From the NCBI GenBank assembly GCA_015680685.1, contig MNCI01025574.1:314679-378678 (forward strand): DNA of 64,000 nt, written 5' to 3'. The position numbers were made by a program, and so were the translations under genes. Numbering within the stretch: position 1 is the stretch's first letter; the number at the start of each line of letters is the position of its first letter. This DNA is from Gnetum montanum (Eukaryota; Streptophyta; Gnetopsida; Gnetales; Gnetaceae). A model generated the notes under the pieces. It worked only from the letters and a program-made list of their open reading frames with translations, did no database searches and was not told where the DNA came from. This document shows, in pieces, positions 1 to 12,129 of this stretch.

Positions 1-631
1 ATGTCTAACACTCATGCATTGTGGCTATATGATATCCCTTTGTCATACTTCACCATCAAGTTCACTAAATGAACTACATCTTATTCAATAGGATAATCAA
101 AACCAAACAAGCCTTGGTAATGAAACCCAATGAAGGTTTTACTCCACCAAAAAAATGAAGAAGAAAATTGCCAAGAAGCTGAAAGACCAATGAAATCCAA
201 AAAGAAAAATCAATGGCTCCAAACATAAAAATGGAGAGGCCTAATTTCCAAAGAAACCTTGGAGTAAGATTTTGGTTTCTCACATTCATTTCCAATTGAC
301 CAACACTTTGAAACATGAAGTATGAATATCTCATCAATCATTAAAAGTATCATTTCCATAACCATAGTCATGATGTCAACATTTGAAACTCATTATTAAC
401 CCTATGACATTTTCCCTTATAGCCAATGATAGCCCTTATCTTGACCTTATTCCATTATCATTACAAGTACTCTTTGGCACAATTTGACACTACTAATTTA
501 AGCTTAGAGAGAAAACATTGGTGATGGACATACAATGGTGTTTTTTATTCTTTGTTGATCTCTCTTGAGTAAATCCTCCAAATATCAACAAAGAGGGGCC
601 AATGAAACACCATCAAGAAAATTCATGTTGC
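1..631. other. Unassigned AT-rich flank of element I
   Basis: I see no gene, RNA or repeat I can name here. The stretch is part of the DNA into which element I inserted; its other side resumes after 6856. Only short chance reading frames occur. Confidence 0.5.
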
Positions 632-636
632 AAGTT
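632..636. repeat. Target-site duplication of element I, left copy (AAGTT)
   Basis: The five bases AAGTT lie directly before the LTR that begins TGATGAG. The same five bases follow the other LTR at 6852-6856. This is the 5-bp duplication expected of Ty3/gypsy integration and fixes both element ends. Confidence 0.85.
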
Positions 637-1336
637 TGATGAGTGGAGAGGTACCCCTATGCTCAACCATATGAATCACAAGAGTTCATGCATGATCCGG
701 TTGAATTTCATGGATGGGACTAGTTGTGGTATCTAAATCGTTATGCTCTAATCATAGTTTTTTGTATTCCCACTTTGACTAGCGGTAGCTTTTTCATGTA
801 CGGTTTAGTCCAAAGTGAGGCGTATGATGTTGTCTAATTCTACTTTTCTCCTAATGATGATAAATAGGTAAATTAATTAAGCTAATGAATAGTGGAAAAT
901 GAGATCTAAACTAGCCTAGCTAGCCTAACACAAGTACCCATTCCACTTTCTTGAATACATCCTAAACACATATAGCATTGCTGGGCTACCAAACATTAAG
1001 CGTTGCTAGGTTACCAAGCACTATAGGTATGATCAAAGTGGTCATGCTTGTGATCATTAACAACTTGAAATTAATTGCTTAATTTAAATGCATTAAAGTA
1101 AAGTGCATTAAAGAAAACATTAATCTATTCTCAGTGTTGCAAGGATTGTCAAAAGCGTTTGTTTTATCCCATCACACTACTATGCCTAGGTACATTAGTG
1201 TTTGAACAAAGATTTATACACACTTAGACTCCTGTTTTGGGCACTTAGAAAATATTCTAACTCTGGAGAAAATAAACTACAAGAGCTGTGCTACTTTGAC
1301 TAAAAAACTATATGGAAATCATGAGTTGTAGCACTA

Positions 1337-1345
1337 TATTTATAG
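1337..1345 (-). promoter_or_regulatory. LTR TATA box, CTATAAATA
   Basis: Read on the minus strand, the tract is CTATAAATA. The aligned position of the partner LTR carries the same TATA box at 6731-6739, and copy C has one at 32094-32102. It marks the U3/R border. I inferred no transcription start. Confidence 0.6.
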
Positions 1346-1395
1346 GCCACTATATACCCCTCAACATCAGATACCCAACATCACATCTAGGCTTT

Positions 1396-1415
1396 GATGT
1401 TGGATACCCAACATC
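1396..1415. repeat. U3 inverted repeat upstream of the LTR TATA box
   Basis: GATGTTGG and CCAACATC form a perfect 8-bp inverted repeat around a 4-base centre. Related short units (GATACCCAACATC-like) recur between 1368 and 1455 and in the partner LTR at about 6755-6835. The place just upstream of the TATA box suggests a regulatory or recombination-prone U3 repeat. Confidence 0.6.
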
Positions 1416-1471
1416 GAGGCTCCAATGTCAGATACTTGACATCAGAGAAAATGAACAATTGTACTTCATCA

Positions 1472-3989
1472 TACCTCGACAATTGAATAAAAACTTATCC
1501 TTGAGTGAAGAAGAGGAGAAACAAGTTCCTTACAAAATATTAAGAAGGTATGAAATTATTGATTGACATATAAATTGACTTAGATGAAATAGAAAAACTC
1601 TGAATGCCCAAGTATATAGAGTTACAATCTTTACAAAATTGGATGTTCATGATAAGAGAAGTGAACACCCTAGATAAAACTGACATCCAATGCCTCTTGG
1701 CAGCTGAAGAGTGAGGGAGAATATCCAATGATCATGAATAGTCCTCATCGTGTGGTATTGCTACATCATCCTTAGTAAAGATAGTCCTGCTTCTAGTCCA
1801 TGCTTCCCACTGTAATCACAACAAAATTGTGAATTAGTATACAATGTGCAACACATAGTTGGTGAATACCTTATCACATTGGTGGTTACACTCAGCTAGG
1901 TTGTGATTGTGGTAGATTGATTCCTTTAGTAGTGTTAGCAAGAAGGCTAACAAATATGGTAGGATAGATAAGTGATCCATTAAATTTGAAAAAGTTCAAC
2001 ACAAGGAAGAATTTGAAGAAGGTGTAAGAATTCACAACAATGAAAAGGAAAGTTTACTAAAAAAAGGTTGTGAAGATGTGCACAATTGGACGTCATTAGT
2101 AAGGTAAAAAAAATAATTTGATTGTAAGAGTGTCTAAGGGTAAACAACTTAACTAACCTAACCAAAAGATATGCAAGTGGATCCTTCCCAAAGTAGGCAC
2201 AAGCCTTTTATTCCCTTACATAACTTTAAACCAAAGAGTTCGTGGGCTCCGTGGATGATTAATGATTACAGAAGGTTAAGTACAAAAACCTAGAAGAAAC
2301 TACCTAATAATTTCAACACATTAAACTAGGACATCAAACAAGAACATGAAACCAATAGTAAGGTGAGACATGGAAAGCATAGATGTATGAGAGAGTGTGG
2401 AATGGAGTTCCTGTGGAATGGAGTTCCTGATTAAGGTCACATGAATTCCCTTGTGAATTTTATAATTAAATGACTTGATATGATCCATTATTATTCTAGA
2501 CCAAAACCAACCACATTTATTGACCTCACATTGTCATTCTAAGACTAGTCCATCCCCCTAGGATACAAGAGTACTCCCATAGAACAACCACCATTCCTTA
2601 TTAGAGAAGAAAAGAGATGTAGGAAGTCAAGAATGGCCTTAGTTAGAGGGAGCCTTCAGGCATTGGTAACATGTCTTTTTAGTCCCATAACTAGTGCTTG
2701 TAGCTTGTTTATTATGTCTAAGGGGTGTGCTTTGAATTTCCATCAATTTTTTGTTATGAGAACCACACCATGCAAAGACTGATTCAACTTCCTTTTATTG
2801 GTTGATATGAAATGGTAAGAAATCCATGAAAAAGCACATGCACCTAGAAAAACAAAAAGGCACAAAGAATACCAAATCCCCTTGAAGTCACAACATAGTC
2901 AAACCTTTGAATCCTTTTTAATTTTAGAAACTACCAAAGTTACAAGTTTGTTAAAGTTTCATTAATGAAAAAGGGACTGCATGTTACTAGAACAAGGAAA
3001 ACCATAGAGTTTGTGGATGGGTAGATGTTGTGGACTCACTACTTGTTGCATGAAAAAGAAACCATGTCCTAATCATCTATAAAAAAAATTAAAAGCCAAA
3101 AACCAAACACCAAAAATCAAATAACAAAATAGTACATACCACCATTTAGCAACACATTACCACTGTACCTGGTACATATTAATAAAAAGTTAGGAAATCA
3201 CACCAAAATAAAATAAAAGAAAATATGAAATAAAGTGTAAAATATTCAAAAAATAGCAAATGTACTAACAATGATGTAAAAAAAATTAAAAAATATTAAT
3301 AATAGAAAAACAAGAAGATGCAAAACAATGAATATGTAAAACAAAAAGTTGTAAAAAAAATGTGTAACACAAAAAGATGAAAAGAACTTAAGAATCCTCA
3401 TGATTAGAATGGGGTTTGACCCCCACAACTAAACATTTGGCCATGACAAGGATTAATAAGTGAATAAATAAGATTCAAGCATGTATGAAATGTTGGTAAT
3501 CGTCCATGCCCTAGCCACTAGGTGTATATTGGTGGTGTGGTGGATGGGTAGAAAAATCATTGATCACACACTTGATTGTTAAATGTATTGTGGATTAGGG
3601 TATGAGGTGTGTTAACATTATGGATGTTTGGCCCACAATTTCACCCTTGATCATGAATGGTGTGCATGGATTTGTTTGTCTCCCCATACTATTAGATTCA
3701 TTAGTTGGATTTGGGATTGGAGTGTTGAAGGATGGTGGCCTATGTGGATGATCAGAGGATGGTGGTGGGAAAAGGAAGCTAGTGCACTAGATTGGAATTA
3801 TGTTGGCTTAGATGATGTGGTAGGTCCATAAATGGTTTGCTCTATTTTATGACCTTTTCTCTAAAAGGTATGTTTTCTACATTCTAGTTGAGACCCATTG
3901 GTATTAGCATGTGTCTACACATTTGCAGCACAAGTGGCATTCATTTGTTGGTATTGTGGTGCTAAACCTTCTTTTGCCATTGATATTGT
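1472..3989 (-). other. Non-coding 3' internal region of element I
   Basis: No pol-like reading frame is present. The stretch has blocks shared with the other family copies: the GCAAGTGGATCC-type block near 2170, the TTAGTTAGAGGG block near 2640 (also near 39550), and an A-rich tract at about 3180-3400 (also at 29110-29250, 35090-35190 and 40090-40250). It is the conserved, apparently untranslated half of the family. No obvious polypurine tract adjoins the 3' LTR. Confidence 0.6.
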
Positions 3990-5900
3990 CCTATAATGAG
4001 GTGGAGTATGAGAATATCAAGGGTAGGTTGGATGGTAAGAGGCACAAGGTGGTGATCCTTTAGGGGATGTCATGGGTTGATGGTACTTGAGAGAGTAGTA
4101 GTGATGATTTAATGTAGAGGATGTAGAGCTAGTTGGAGAAATAGGATGTTGAACATAATATTCATGCAGTTTTGGCAGATAGGGCTGATTTGGTGGTGGC
4201 CTCCCCCATGACTATGGTTGTTACCACTAAGGTTGATGTCCATGTTGACGCTGGAAATAAGTCCTCCTAGGATGGTATGGTCAATTATGGCACTATCTAT
4301 AATTACCTTGTGGAAGAATAAATGTCCCAGGCATGTGCTTTTGCACAAAATTTAGATTTAAGGCACCTAACCAACACTCTTGTAGATGTAACAAGACTAG
4401 GAAATGATCCTTTGGATGATCATATATGTAGATGTTGCATCCATTATCTTTGTCTGTGGTTAAGTCTATAGCCTCACTTTCTTTAGCCATTTTTCCCATT
4501 TACCGAACAGTGTTCCTAGCTATTTCTTAGTTCTATATCCTTTTTTTATTATGATTTCTTGGCTTATTTTGCATGATCCTCTCCTCAACTATCTCAATGA
4601 GAGTTGTAACATTTTCACATAACCATTTGGACAACCTATTAAACTTTGCTTCAAGTTCATCAATAGACTTTGGTATTGGAAATGTTTGTTATGGAATCAC
4701 CTTATCGAGAGCAGTTTAATTCTCCTTACCATAGATCTAGACCTCCTTCTATTAAAGAGTTTGGTCCCATTAATATTCCCTAACATTCTCCCATTTGCAT
4801 ATCTCTCCTTCTTCTTTTGCCACATGCTCAATTAGCTCCTTGATTTGATGGGCTTAGAGCTCATATAATTACCTCGGGGCATACATCCCAAGGATCTTCC
4901 TTGTTTTATTATGAAGCCCATCTATGATGTGGAAAATTTTCATTCATTTAAAGAAACCATGGCCTGGGCATCTATTTATTAAGGCATAATATCTTTCTAA
5001 GGTCATGTCCAAGGGTTCATGTTGTTCTTCCTTCCACTCTTGGATCTATCTTCTCAAATTAGACACTTTCATATCGGTTTGGTATTTTTGGTTAAAAAGT
5101 TCTAGCATTGTGGACCATCTTCAGATTGAATTTGGTCTTAATGATCAATACCACACCTCAACTCCAATTAGTTTCCTAGGAAAGAGCTTAAGCTTTTGCC
5201 ACACATTTTCAATGTTGTAGAAAGCATAGGCATCATGGAAGGCTTGTAAATGATTTTGCAAATTTGAATTGTAACCTCCTACAAATTTAGGAATATTATT
5301 CATGTTAAGCTTAGGTAGGGAACTCTTTTTGTGATGCCTGTGAGATATCTTAATAACCTCTATGATATGCATTAGAATCTTAGTGGCCAAGAAGGGTTCA
5401 TGATCATCAAAAAAGTTGTGAGGGAAATTTCTATCTCTATTTGTTTGATCATGATGATGTTTTCTATGTTCAAGGTGGTGTCTTTGAATTATCTCGTGGG
5501 CTTGATTTTAATTTTTAGTTCAATCCTTTAGTGAAGCCATATTTCCATACCTATGTTCATCTTCATTAGAACTAGACGTAGAAGGGGAAGAGAAGGATGA
5601 GGAAATGGAAGGATTACCAAGGCTTCTATGGTGTTCTATAAAGTCCTTTGATTTATCATTTATAGACTTTAGGGAGGTCTTAGGCTTGGAAGCCTTCCCT
5701 AGTCCATGACTTATGTCATCTCCTCCAAGATTATGTATCTTAGGTGAATGTAGTCTTTGAGTGTCATCAAGGTGGTCATGAACATAAGAAACCCCTTCAT
5801 ATAGCTGGTCACTCCAATTTTCTTCATCATATATCTCTTTAGTTCTCTAATGAATCTTTTTTCTATACAATGCAGTAGTGCTTCCTTGTGAGAGAGACAT
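3990..5900 (-). pseudogene. Athila-like gag relic of element I
   Basis: Gag forms the capsid-like particle that packages retrotransposon RNA. The likely start is the ATG at 5900-5898, which begins MSLSQGS as in copies D and E. The central Gag core lies at about 5400-4990, with NNIPKFVGGYNSNLQNHLQ and later KLKLFPRKLIGVEVWY as landmarks. The region near 4440 corresponds to the zinc knuckle, which is badly eroded: the copy-C cysteines are lost. A His/Asn-rich tail follows near 4200. Several stops and frame changes break it. The relation to plant Retrotrans_gag proteins is clearest in copy C. Confidence 0.75.
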
Positions 5901-6006
5901 TGTTGTTGGTTTATGGTGTGTGTGATTTAATATTTTCTGGAAAGATATATCGTTAATGCCTTTATAGTGATCTTGTATAATATAAGTAATCTAGATAACT
6001 AGCACC

Positions 6007-6025
6007 ATCTCTAGCAACTATGATA
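6007..6025 (-). other. Primer binding site of element I (degenerate tRNA-Asp)
   Basis: Nineteen bases align with the complement of the 3' end of plant tRNA-Asp, with about twelve matches. The homologous site in copy C (31375-31393) matches at 17 of 19. One spacer base separates it from the 5' LTR, as in copies C, D and E. Confidence 0.7.
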
Positions 6026-6026
6026 A

Positions 6027-6851
6027 TGATGAGCAACAAGGTACCCCTATGCTCAACCATATGAATCACAAGCATTCATGCAAGATCCAGTCGAATTTCA
6101 TGGATGGCACTAGTTGTGGTATCTAGATTGTTATGCTTTGATCACAGTTCACTATCTTCCCACTTGGACTAGTGGTAGCTTTTTCATGTATGATTTAGTC
6201 CAAAGTGAGATGTATGATGTTTTCTAGTCTACTTTTCTCCTAATGATGATAAAGAGGTAAAATAATTTAGCAAATGAATAGTGAAAAATAGGATAAAAAA
6301 CAGCCTAGCTAGCCTCACACAAGTACCCTTCCCACTTTCCTAAACACATATAGCACTATTGGGCTACCACACATTAAGTGTTGCTAGCTTACCAAGCTTT
6401 GTATGTATGCTCGAAGTGGTTGTGCTTATGTTCATTATCAACTAAAAATTAATTGCTTAATTTCAATGCATTAAAGTAAAGTGCATGAAAGTAAAGTGCA
6501 TTAAAGGAAACATTAATATATTTTCAATGTTGCAAGGATTGTCAAAAGAGTTTTTTTTGTTCCTATCACATTGATGCACTTAGGTACATCAGTGTTCAAA
6601 CAAGGATCTACACACACTTAGACTCTTGCTACAAGCACTAAAAAATTTTTCTAAATTTGAAGAAAACAAATTGCAAGAGCTTCGTTGCTTTGACTAAAAA
6701 TCTATATGAAAATTGTAAGCTTGAATGCTATATTTATAGGCTAACATATACCCCCCGATGTTGGATACCCAATGTTGCATCTAGGCTTCAACATCAAGGC
6801 TTTGACTTCAGATACTTAATGTCAGAGTAGATGAAGAAATGTGCTTCATCA
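6027..6851 (-). repeat. 5' LTR of element I
   Basis: The LTR is 825 bp, TGATGAG to GCTTCATCA, with a TATA box (minus strand) at 6731-6739. It is the 5' LTR because the PBS adjoins its low-coordinate end. It is followed by AAGTT at 6852-6856. Confidence 0.85.
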
Positions 6852-6856
6852 AAGTT
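6852..6856. repeat. Target-site duplication of element I, right copy (AAGTT)
   Basis: It is identical to 632-636, immediately outside the opposite LTR end. Confidence 0.85.
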
Positions 6857-8197
6857 ATAACTTTCATCTTCATACTTGAGGTAAGATTTTATTGTAAATG
6901 TAAGATTTGTAGTCCATGAGCTATAATCTTCCATACTATGACCTTTTGGGATTGAAAATGCCTCAGAAGTTTTTGTTGCCTAACTTCCCGACTAGAAAAA
7001 ATTACCTCATGTCTATATTTGGATATGGGAAGGTTGAAATTTCCTTACAAATTACCAAATTTTTCATTTTCATGGTTTTTGTAGAGGTATAGCCCTAACT
7101 ACGCTAAAACCATCTATCCCCACCATAGATGGTGTCTAGCTTTCATTTTCCACCAAAACCCAACATTGATGCACATATCTAGCATTGGAATTGTTGGGCT
7201 TTTCAATTTTCCCAATGGTGGCCAATGTAGTCATCCCTAGTTTTTAGTAGTTGTAGCATGGCCAAGGTAGACATCACGTTCACCAACAATTTCCAGCAAT
7301 CTTAGTGTAGTCCATAAAGGTCAACATAGTTGGGATGATGCTAGCATAGTCACAAAAATTTGTTTACTATTTATAGTATTTGGATGGGCTTTAGTGGCTA
7401 TAATGTATCCAAACTTACTATAAATGGTCATCTACACTGAGAATTGATAACCATTACACCTAAAAATAAATATCAATCTATCAGTAATCATGATAGTGAT
7501 GTATAGAGCCTAAAAATAGCAATTCTACCACCTATAAAAAACAAACATGAATACCTTGGTTTGGTTCCAAAACCTTGAAGTAGTTCCACTTGAAAGAATT
7601 TTTTGCATTTTTTGCAACCAAGAGAGCCTTTGCAAACTTGCAGCATCTTTGAGAGAAAATTGGTGTCTACACTAGGCATTAGATACTGCCAACATGGTAC
7701 CACTGCCTCAAGGATGGAATACCAATTGTGACCATAGTTGCAAATTCTAGTGGAAACTAGTAGGGAGTTGTTAGAAACTAGGCTTGGGAAGTATCTAGAT
7801 CATGGGGTTTGAACATAGAACATAGCCTACCAACTCCAATGGACTTCAAGCACCTTCTTTTGTACCTGAGCACCCAAAATTTGTATATTTTAAACCTTGT
7901 ACTTTATGCATTTTCAATTCCAATAAAGTTATAGTTCATTATTTTGTAAATTTACGTTAAATTTTTCATATCTATGTCTATTTTCATTTCAAATTTTCAA
8001 TTTCCATTTCCATTTATACCATTTATTACATTTCTATTTATGTTTCGTAAGTCCCTGGATGATTGGCTAGACTATCTAAGATGTCTTAAATCTCTTTTTT
8101 CAAAGGCTCTAGGAATTCAAGGCTAAAATTGTTCTAGCACTTGGGATTTTCTAGTTTCTATTCCAACAACCAAATTTTCTAGGTCCAAAAAATTTCA
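6857..8197. other. Unassigned AT-rich DNA between elements I and II
   Basis: No protein family, RNA gene or long repeat is visible. A polyadenylation-like AATAAAG occurs near 7922 on the plus strand, but no upstream gene supports it. Confidence 0.5.
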
Positions 8198-9469
8198 TGT
8201 AACTTAACAAAATTGTTTTATTAAAACAAGCCATTTCATGATGGCCAAGTGGACATTTAGTATTGTACTTGAATTATCAACACAGGTAAGTTATATTCCA
8301 AGAGATGCATGATGGCAACAAAGATAGATGATGAAATTTGTTTTTTTTTTTAGCATATAAGGATTATGCTATGTGTTACCTTGTAAGGGGTTGATCATTG
8401 AAATTGACATGCCTCTCTTAAATTTTATTAGGAAGTTATTTTCCTACAAAAATGTTTTATATGCCAACTAGTTTATTATGTGCACCCTAGGGATTTAGTT
8501 TCTTATTTCTAATTTATGTTTATTAAAATTTTCTTTTAAGATTTGAAGGGAATATTGGCTTATAAAAATGGTTTCTTCCTTTATTAAAATCTTTTAATTT
8601 ATAAATACTCTCAGTTTCTTTATTTTCACTTGGATAGGTGGTCAACATGGAAACAAACAAGCAGATTCAATGTATGAAGAAAAATTTCAAGATCTCCAAT
8701 CCACCATACTTATCAAAGGAGATCATGCATGATGGCCAAGTGAATGAACACATGGTGAGTTCATCTTCCTCTTGAAAAAGAAAAAGAGGTAATAGAATAA
8801 GGAGAAATCCTTATCAAAGCCTTCTTGGGTACAAAGCAAAGCATCGGCCAATAAGGAGAAAAAGGTCTCTTTCTACTTCCCTTCTCTAGTTCCATCTTAA
8901 TCATTTTTTCCATCCTATACCCCTTCTTCCTTTTAATATTTGTGTTGTTGTTGCTACGTGCAACTAACTTCTTACTATTGTTACTTGTAATTGGTCATTG
9001 TTGGATGCTTTTTGTTATTGTTGCTATGTGCAAATAATTTCCTACTATTGTTTCCTATAATTAGTCATTGCTAGATGCTTTTAGTTCTTATTGCTACCAG
9101 TAGTTACTATTGAATGATGTTATTTTTTGCAAGCTGTTGATGCTACCTGCTACTATTGCTATGTGCTACCACAATGGCTACTTGTAGCTATTAATGAATC
9201 TACTAAGTTCTTTCTTTTTCTTCTACTTGTTATTTTTTTTAATATTATGATATTTTCAAGTTATTTCATATTCAATATTTATGCTTACATGTAATGTAAC
9301 ATTTTTAAATATTTTCTCTTTTAAATTATTATTCAAATTTCTCTTCCACCAACACTATTCCTAAGCTAGCCATGTCCATAAATAATGTGCCCTAGGCAAC
9401 AACTTGGAAAAATTATGCACTTTCGAGTGTTGTGTATTAGGTTATCTTGTAGCCTAAATTTCTACATCA
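8198..9469 (+). repeat. 5' LTR of element II
   Basis: It begins TGTAACTTAAC and ends CATCA, and aligns with 18182-19564 over its whole length. Shared landmarks are AAAACAAGCCAT, ATGTTTTATATGCCAAC, a TATA box, GGAAACAAACAAG and the CTACCACNATGGCTACTT block near 9170. The end position is inferred from the last shared bases and is good to a few bases. Confidence 0.8.
8599..8608 (+). promoter_or_regulatory. LTR TATA box, TTATAAATAC
   Basis: TTATAAATAC is conserved in both LTRs of element II (also at about 18817-18826) and lies roughly 400 bp into the LTR, as expected for a U3/R border. Confidence 0.55.
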
Positions 9470-9481
9470 ATGCCCCCTCTT

Positions 9482-9498
9482 TGGCACTAGAAGCAGGG
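9482..9498 (+). other. Primer binding site of element II (tRNA-Asn type)
   Basis: TGGCACTAGAAGCAGGG differs at two positions from the complement of the plant tRNA-Asn(GUU) 3' end, TGGCGCTAGAAGGAGGG. It lies twelve bases after the LTR. Element III has an exact version on the other strand. Confidence 0.75.
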
Positions 9499-9643
9499 CC
9501 ACCATCACGATCTCTATCAACTTGCTTTATTTCTTTGTTATCTTGTCTTTGGTTTTAATTTCTTATTCTTTTCTTTCTTTTCTACTTTAATCAAAAGTCC
9601 TAAAAATTTATTAAAAAAATTTCCATTATTGTTCACTTAGTTT

Positions 9644-11060
9644 ATGGTTGGACATAGTAAGAAAACAAAAAAAATAAAACTTCATAGCTAGTCATTTTCC
9701 AAGTCATACCCCTACAAGATCTAGATCTAAGCCCTCATATTCTTCAAACATAGTAAACCTTACTACCCATCCTTTGGTCAATAATCCTTTCAACTTTGAA
9801 AACTTCAACCCAATTCCAAAACCTCTTCAATATACTTTCCTTTCTTTTAATCCCTCTTTCAATGACACTCATTAATAGCTTAACAATTTTGAGACATTAC
9901 TAGGCATCCATAACATAATTCAACATAATATGACATGTAGGTCTTTTGTCACTACCTTTCAAAACCAAGTAACTCAATGATTCCTAACACTTTTCCAATT
10001 CATCAATCTCAACCTTGAATGATCTCAAATCTTGTTTACTCTCTCAATTTGACAAGTTTACTAATCCCACAATAGTTTCTAGTAACTTTACTAGCCTCTA
10101 AAAGCTTAGTGGATAAATAATTATAAATTACAATTTAAGGTTCCCCCAACAATTATTATATGTCCTAGCAAGATGCATCCACAACTAGAAGGAAACTTGA
10201 ACTTTTTTCTCTTGACCATTAATCCTTTCTTCACATATGCAATTAAATCTAATCCTAATATCATTGACTTGCAAGGAGCCATGTCTAAACCAATCAAACT
10301 TCAATATATCACTCTCATGAACTCTTTACAATTCCAATTTGGAACTCTTGGCCTAGGTTCTCAAACCTCAATATTCCCAAATCCTTTTCAAACTAATCCT
10401 TCAATCTTCAAATCTCTACTAAATATTCAAAGTCTAAATGCTTCCTCTTCTTTATATCCTCAAAATCTTTGCCTAAAATATGATCAATCAAGATCTTAAT
10501 TCAATTTATTATCAACTCTCCTTCCATGCCTTTCATCCCTAACCCTAAGACAACACAAACCTTCAACTTATCTAAAGTTGAGAGTCAACCTCCAATGGAT
10601 CAAGTCTTAATCACCCTACAAAATCTTTCTAGTGAAGTGATTGAACTAAAAGGCAACAATGTTAAAAAAAGAAATCAACATAATGAGGAAAATGAAAAAC
10701 TAGGAGAAATATCTCTTAGCAAATATTTTAGGTTACATAACACCAGACAACATTCTAAGAATTCTTGCCCTTAATTCCAAGCCTTATATGGGGGTATCAT
10801 AGAAGAATTACAAAACAACCAAATGGAAAAAGCCCCACTAATGGTTCTAGAAATCCCTAATGAAACTAAAAATGAAGCAGTAACATCATTTGAGCAAGTC
10901 ATGATCAATGAACCTACCCCTACAAATTCATGATTTAGGAAGATTAGCGACATCATGAACAACTCTAGTAACCTAAAAGAAAGCACATACCTTCCTCTTA
11001 GCAGATAAAATCATAATATGACATCTGAATAACAAACGCAAACTTGAACATCATTACAAA
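9644..11060 (+). pseudogene. gag relic of element II
   Basis: A candidate start ATG lies at 9644, after the PBS and a T-rich leader. Open segments remain at 10173-10499 and 10526-10774, but many stops interrupt the rest. The 9890-10160 segment, read across frames, looks like a poorly kept Gag core. I found no zinc knuckle. Position between PBS and protease is the main evidence. Confidence 0.55.
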
Positions 11061-11199
11061 TCCATAATTATTCTAATCAAAACCAACCTGAACCTAGAAG
11101 TGAGGTGAAAAATTATGATTTTATAGAAGATTTGAAAAGAGTTAAGCTAACATATCAATGTATGAACTATTACAATTTAAAGAAGTAGAAGAAGCTATA

Positions 11200-11650
11200 C
11201 ATGGATTTATCAATGAATCTAGAGATAAAGGTAAGACCCCTAATAATGAAAAACAAGTTCATTTTGTAGATGGTGCTGGAATCCTTGACCCACCCATTCT
11301 TCACTAACAAGTCAAGAAGGACCAACCTCCTCTTCTAACCACTTTAGTTATACTAGGAAAGAATGTTCATAATTGTGTAATGGATTCATGAGCTATCATA
11401 AATGTAATGCTTCTTGAGGTACATAAAACTTTAGGAGCCCAAATTATTTTCCAAATAAGAAGTGTTATCCAAATTGATGGACCCAACATCCATATAGTAG
11501 GATCACTTAAAGATATTCAAATTTTCCCAAAGAAATATCCTAATTTTTCATGTCATATAGAAATATTAGTAGTTGATATGAAACCTACTTATGACATGTT
11601 GATATAATGCATCTTTGGTATCCAATTTAGAGGTTTCTTTAGATCTGATT
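11200..11650 (+). pseudogene. Aspartic protease relic of element II
   Basis: Retrotransposon proteases cleave the Gag-Pol polyprotein with an aspartic acid in a D-S/T-G motif. Here the reading runs VHFVDGAG near 11260, then NCVMDS-stop-AIINVM at 11371-11409. Codons 11383-11388 give D-S, and the next codon, TGA, stands where a glycine codon (GGA) would be expected. The following 66-residue open segment (11407-11607) matches the family pattern, with GSLKDIQ and IEILVVD near its end. The domain is recognisable but dead. Confidence 0.7.
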
Positions 11651-12129
11651 TCTCAAAAATCATTCTTCCAATTAAAGGAGGATTTGAACATCTAATAATT
11701 CCTAGAGAGAACCTTTTCATTTTCATGTCATTTCAAGTCATAATGAATCCCATGTCATGTCAATAGATAAAAGTGTAGACTTTCTAGGAGTCATGGATCT
11801 TAATTTTGATGAGTACAAGATGGACAAAACTTTTGATGTAATGAATGACTCCTTACCCTACATAAACCCCTATACCCATACCTTTGCTACATACTATTAC
11901 TAGACTTATATAGGAAAATTTTTGAACTTCATGCTGACACACTACCTTTCCATCAACATGATGAAAATACTTTTCTATTTGATGATCCTCCACCAATTGG
12001 CAAAGACAAGGATATTAATGAAATTCCGACTATCCAAACTTAGATGATAATCTAATTTATGATGATGATAATACTTATATCAATCAAAGAACTTGCTTTT
12101 TATAATTTAATAACTTGAACATGTGGATA

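Larger units (their letters stand above)
637..1471 (-). repeat. 3' LTR of element I
   Basis: The LTR is 835 bp and runs from TGATGAG to CTTCATCA on the plus strand, giving a short terminal inversion TGATGA/TCATCA. It aligns along its length with 6027-6851. No PBS lies on its low-coordinate side, which makes it the 3' LTR of a minus-strand element. Confidence 0.85.
637..6851 (-). mobile_element. Element I: complete Athila-like gag-only LTR retrotransposon
   Basis: This is a 6.2-kb LTR retrotransposon on the minus strand, bounded by a matching AAGTT duplication. In element orientation it has a 5' LTR (6851-6027), a one-base spacer, a degenerate tRNA-Asp PBS (6025-6007), a gag relic (about 5900-3990), roughly 2.5 kb with no recognisable coding sequence, and a 3' LTR (1471-637). 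I find no protease, RT, RNase H or integrase motif in any frame. It therefore looks like a non-autonomous element that kept gag. The two LTRs differ by eye at roughly one base in eight to ten, so the insertion is old. Related copies lie at 28870-32193, about 33545-38456 and 38821-62892. The Athila assignment rests on the tRNA-Asp PBS and the gag fold. Confidence 0.85.

Noticed and set aside
3246-3428. Hydrophobic 60-residue minus-strand frame resembling a membrane peptide
   Set aside because: It comes from the A-rich tract of the family's 3' region, which gives phenylalanine-rich translations on the minus strand.
9482-9498. Possible tRNA-Asn gene
   Set aside because: Only the 3'-end complement is present, next to an LTR; it is a primer binding site and no cloverleaf is present.
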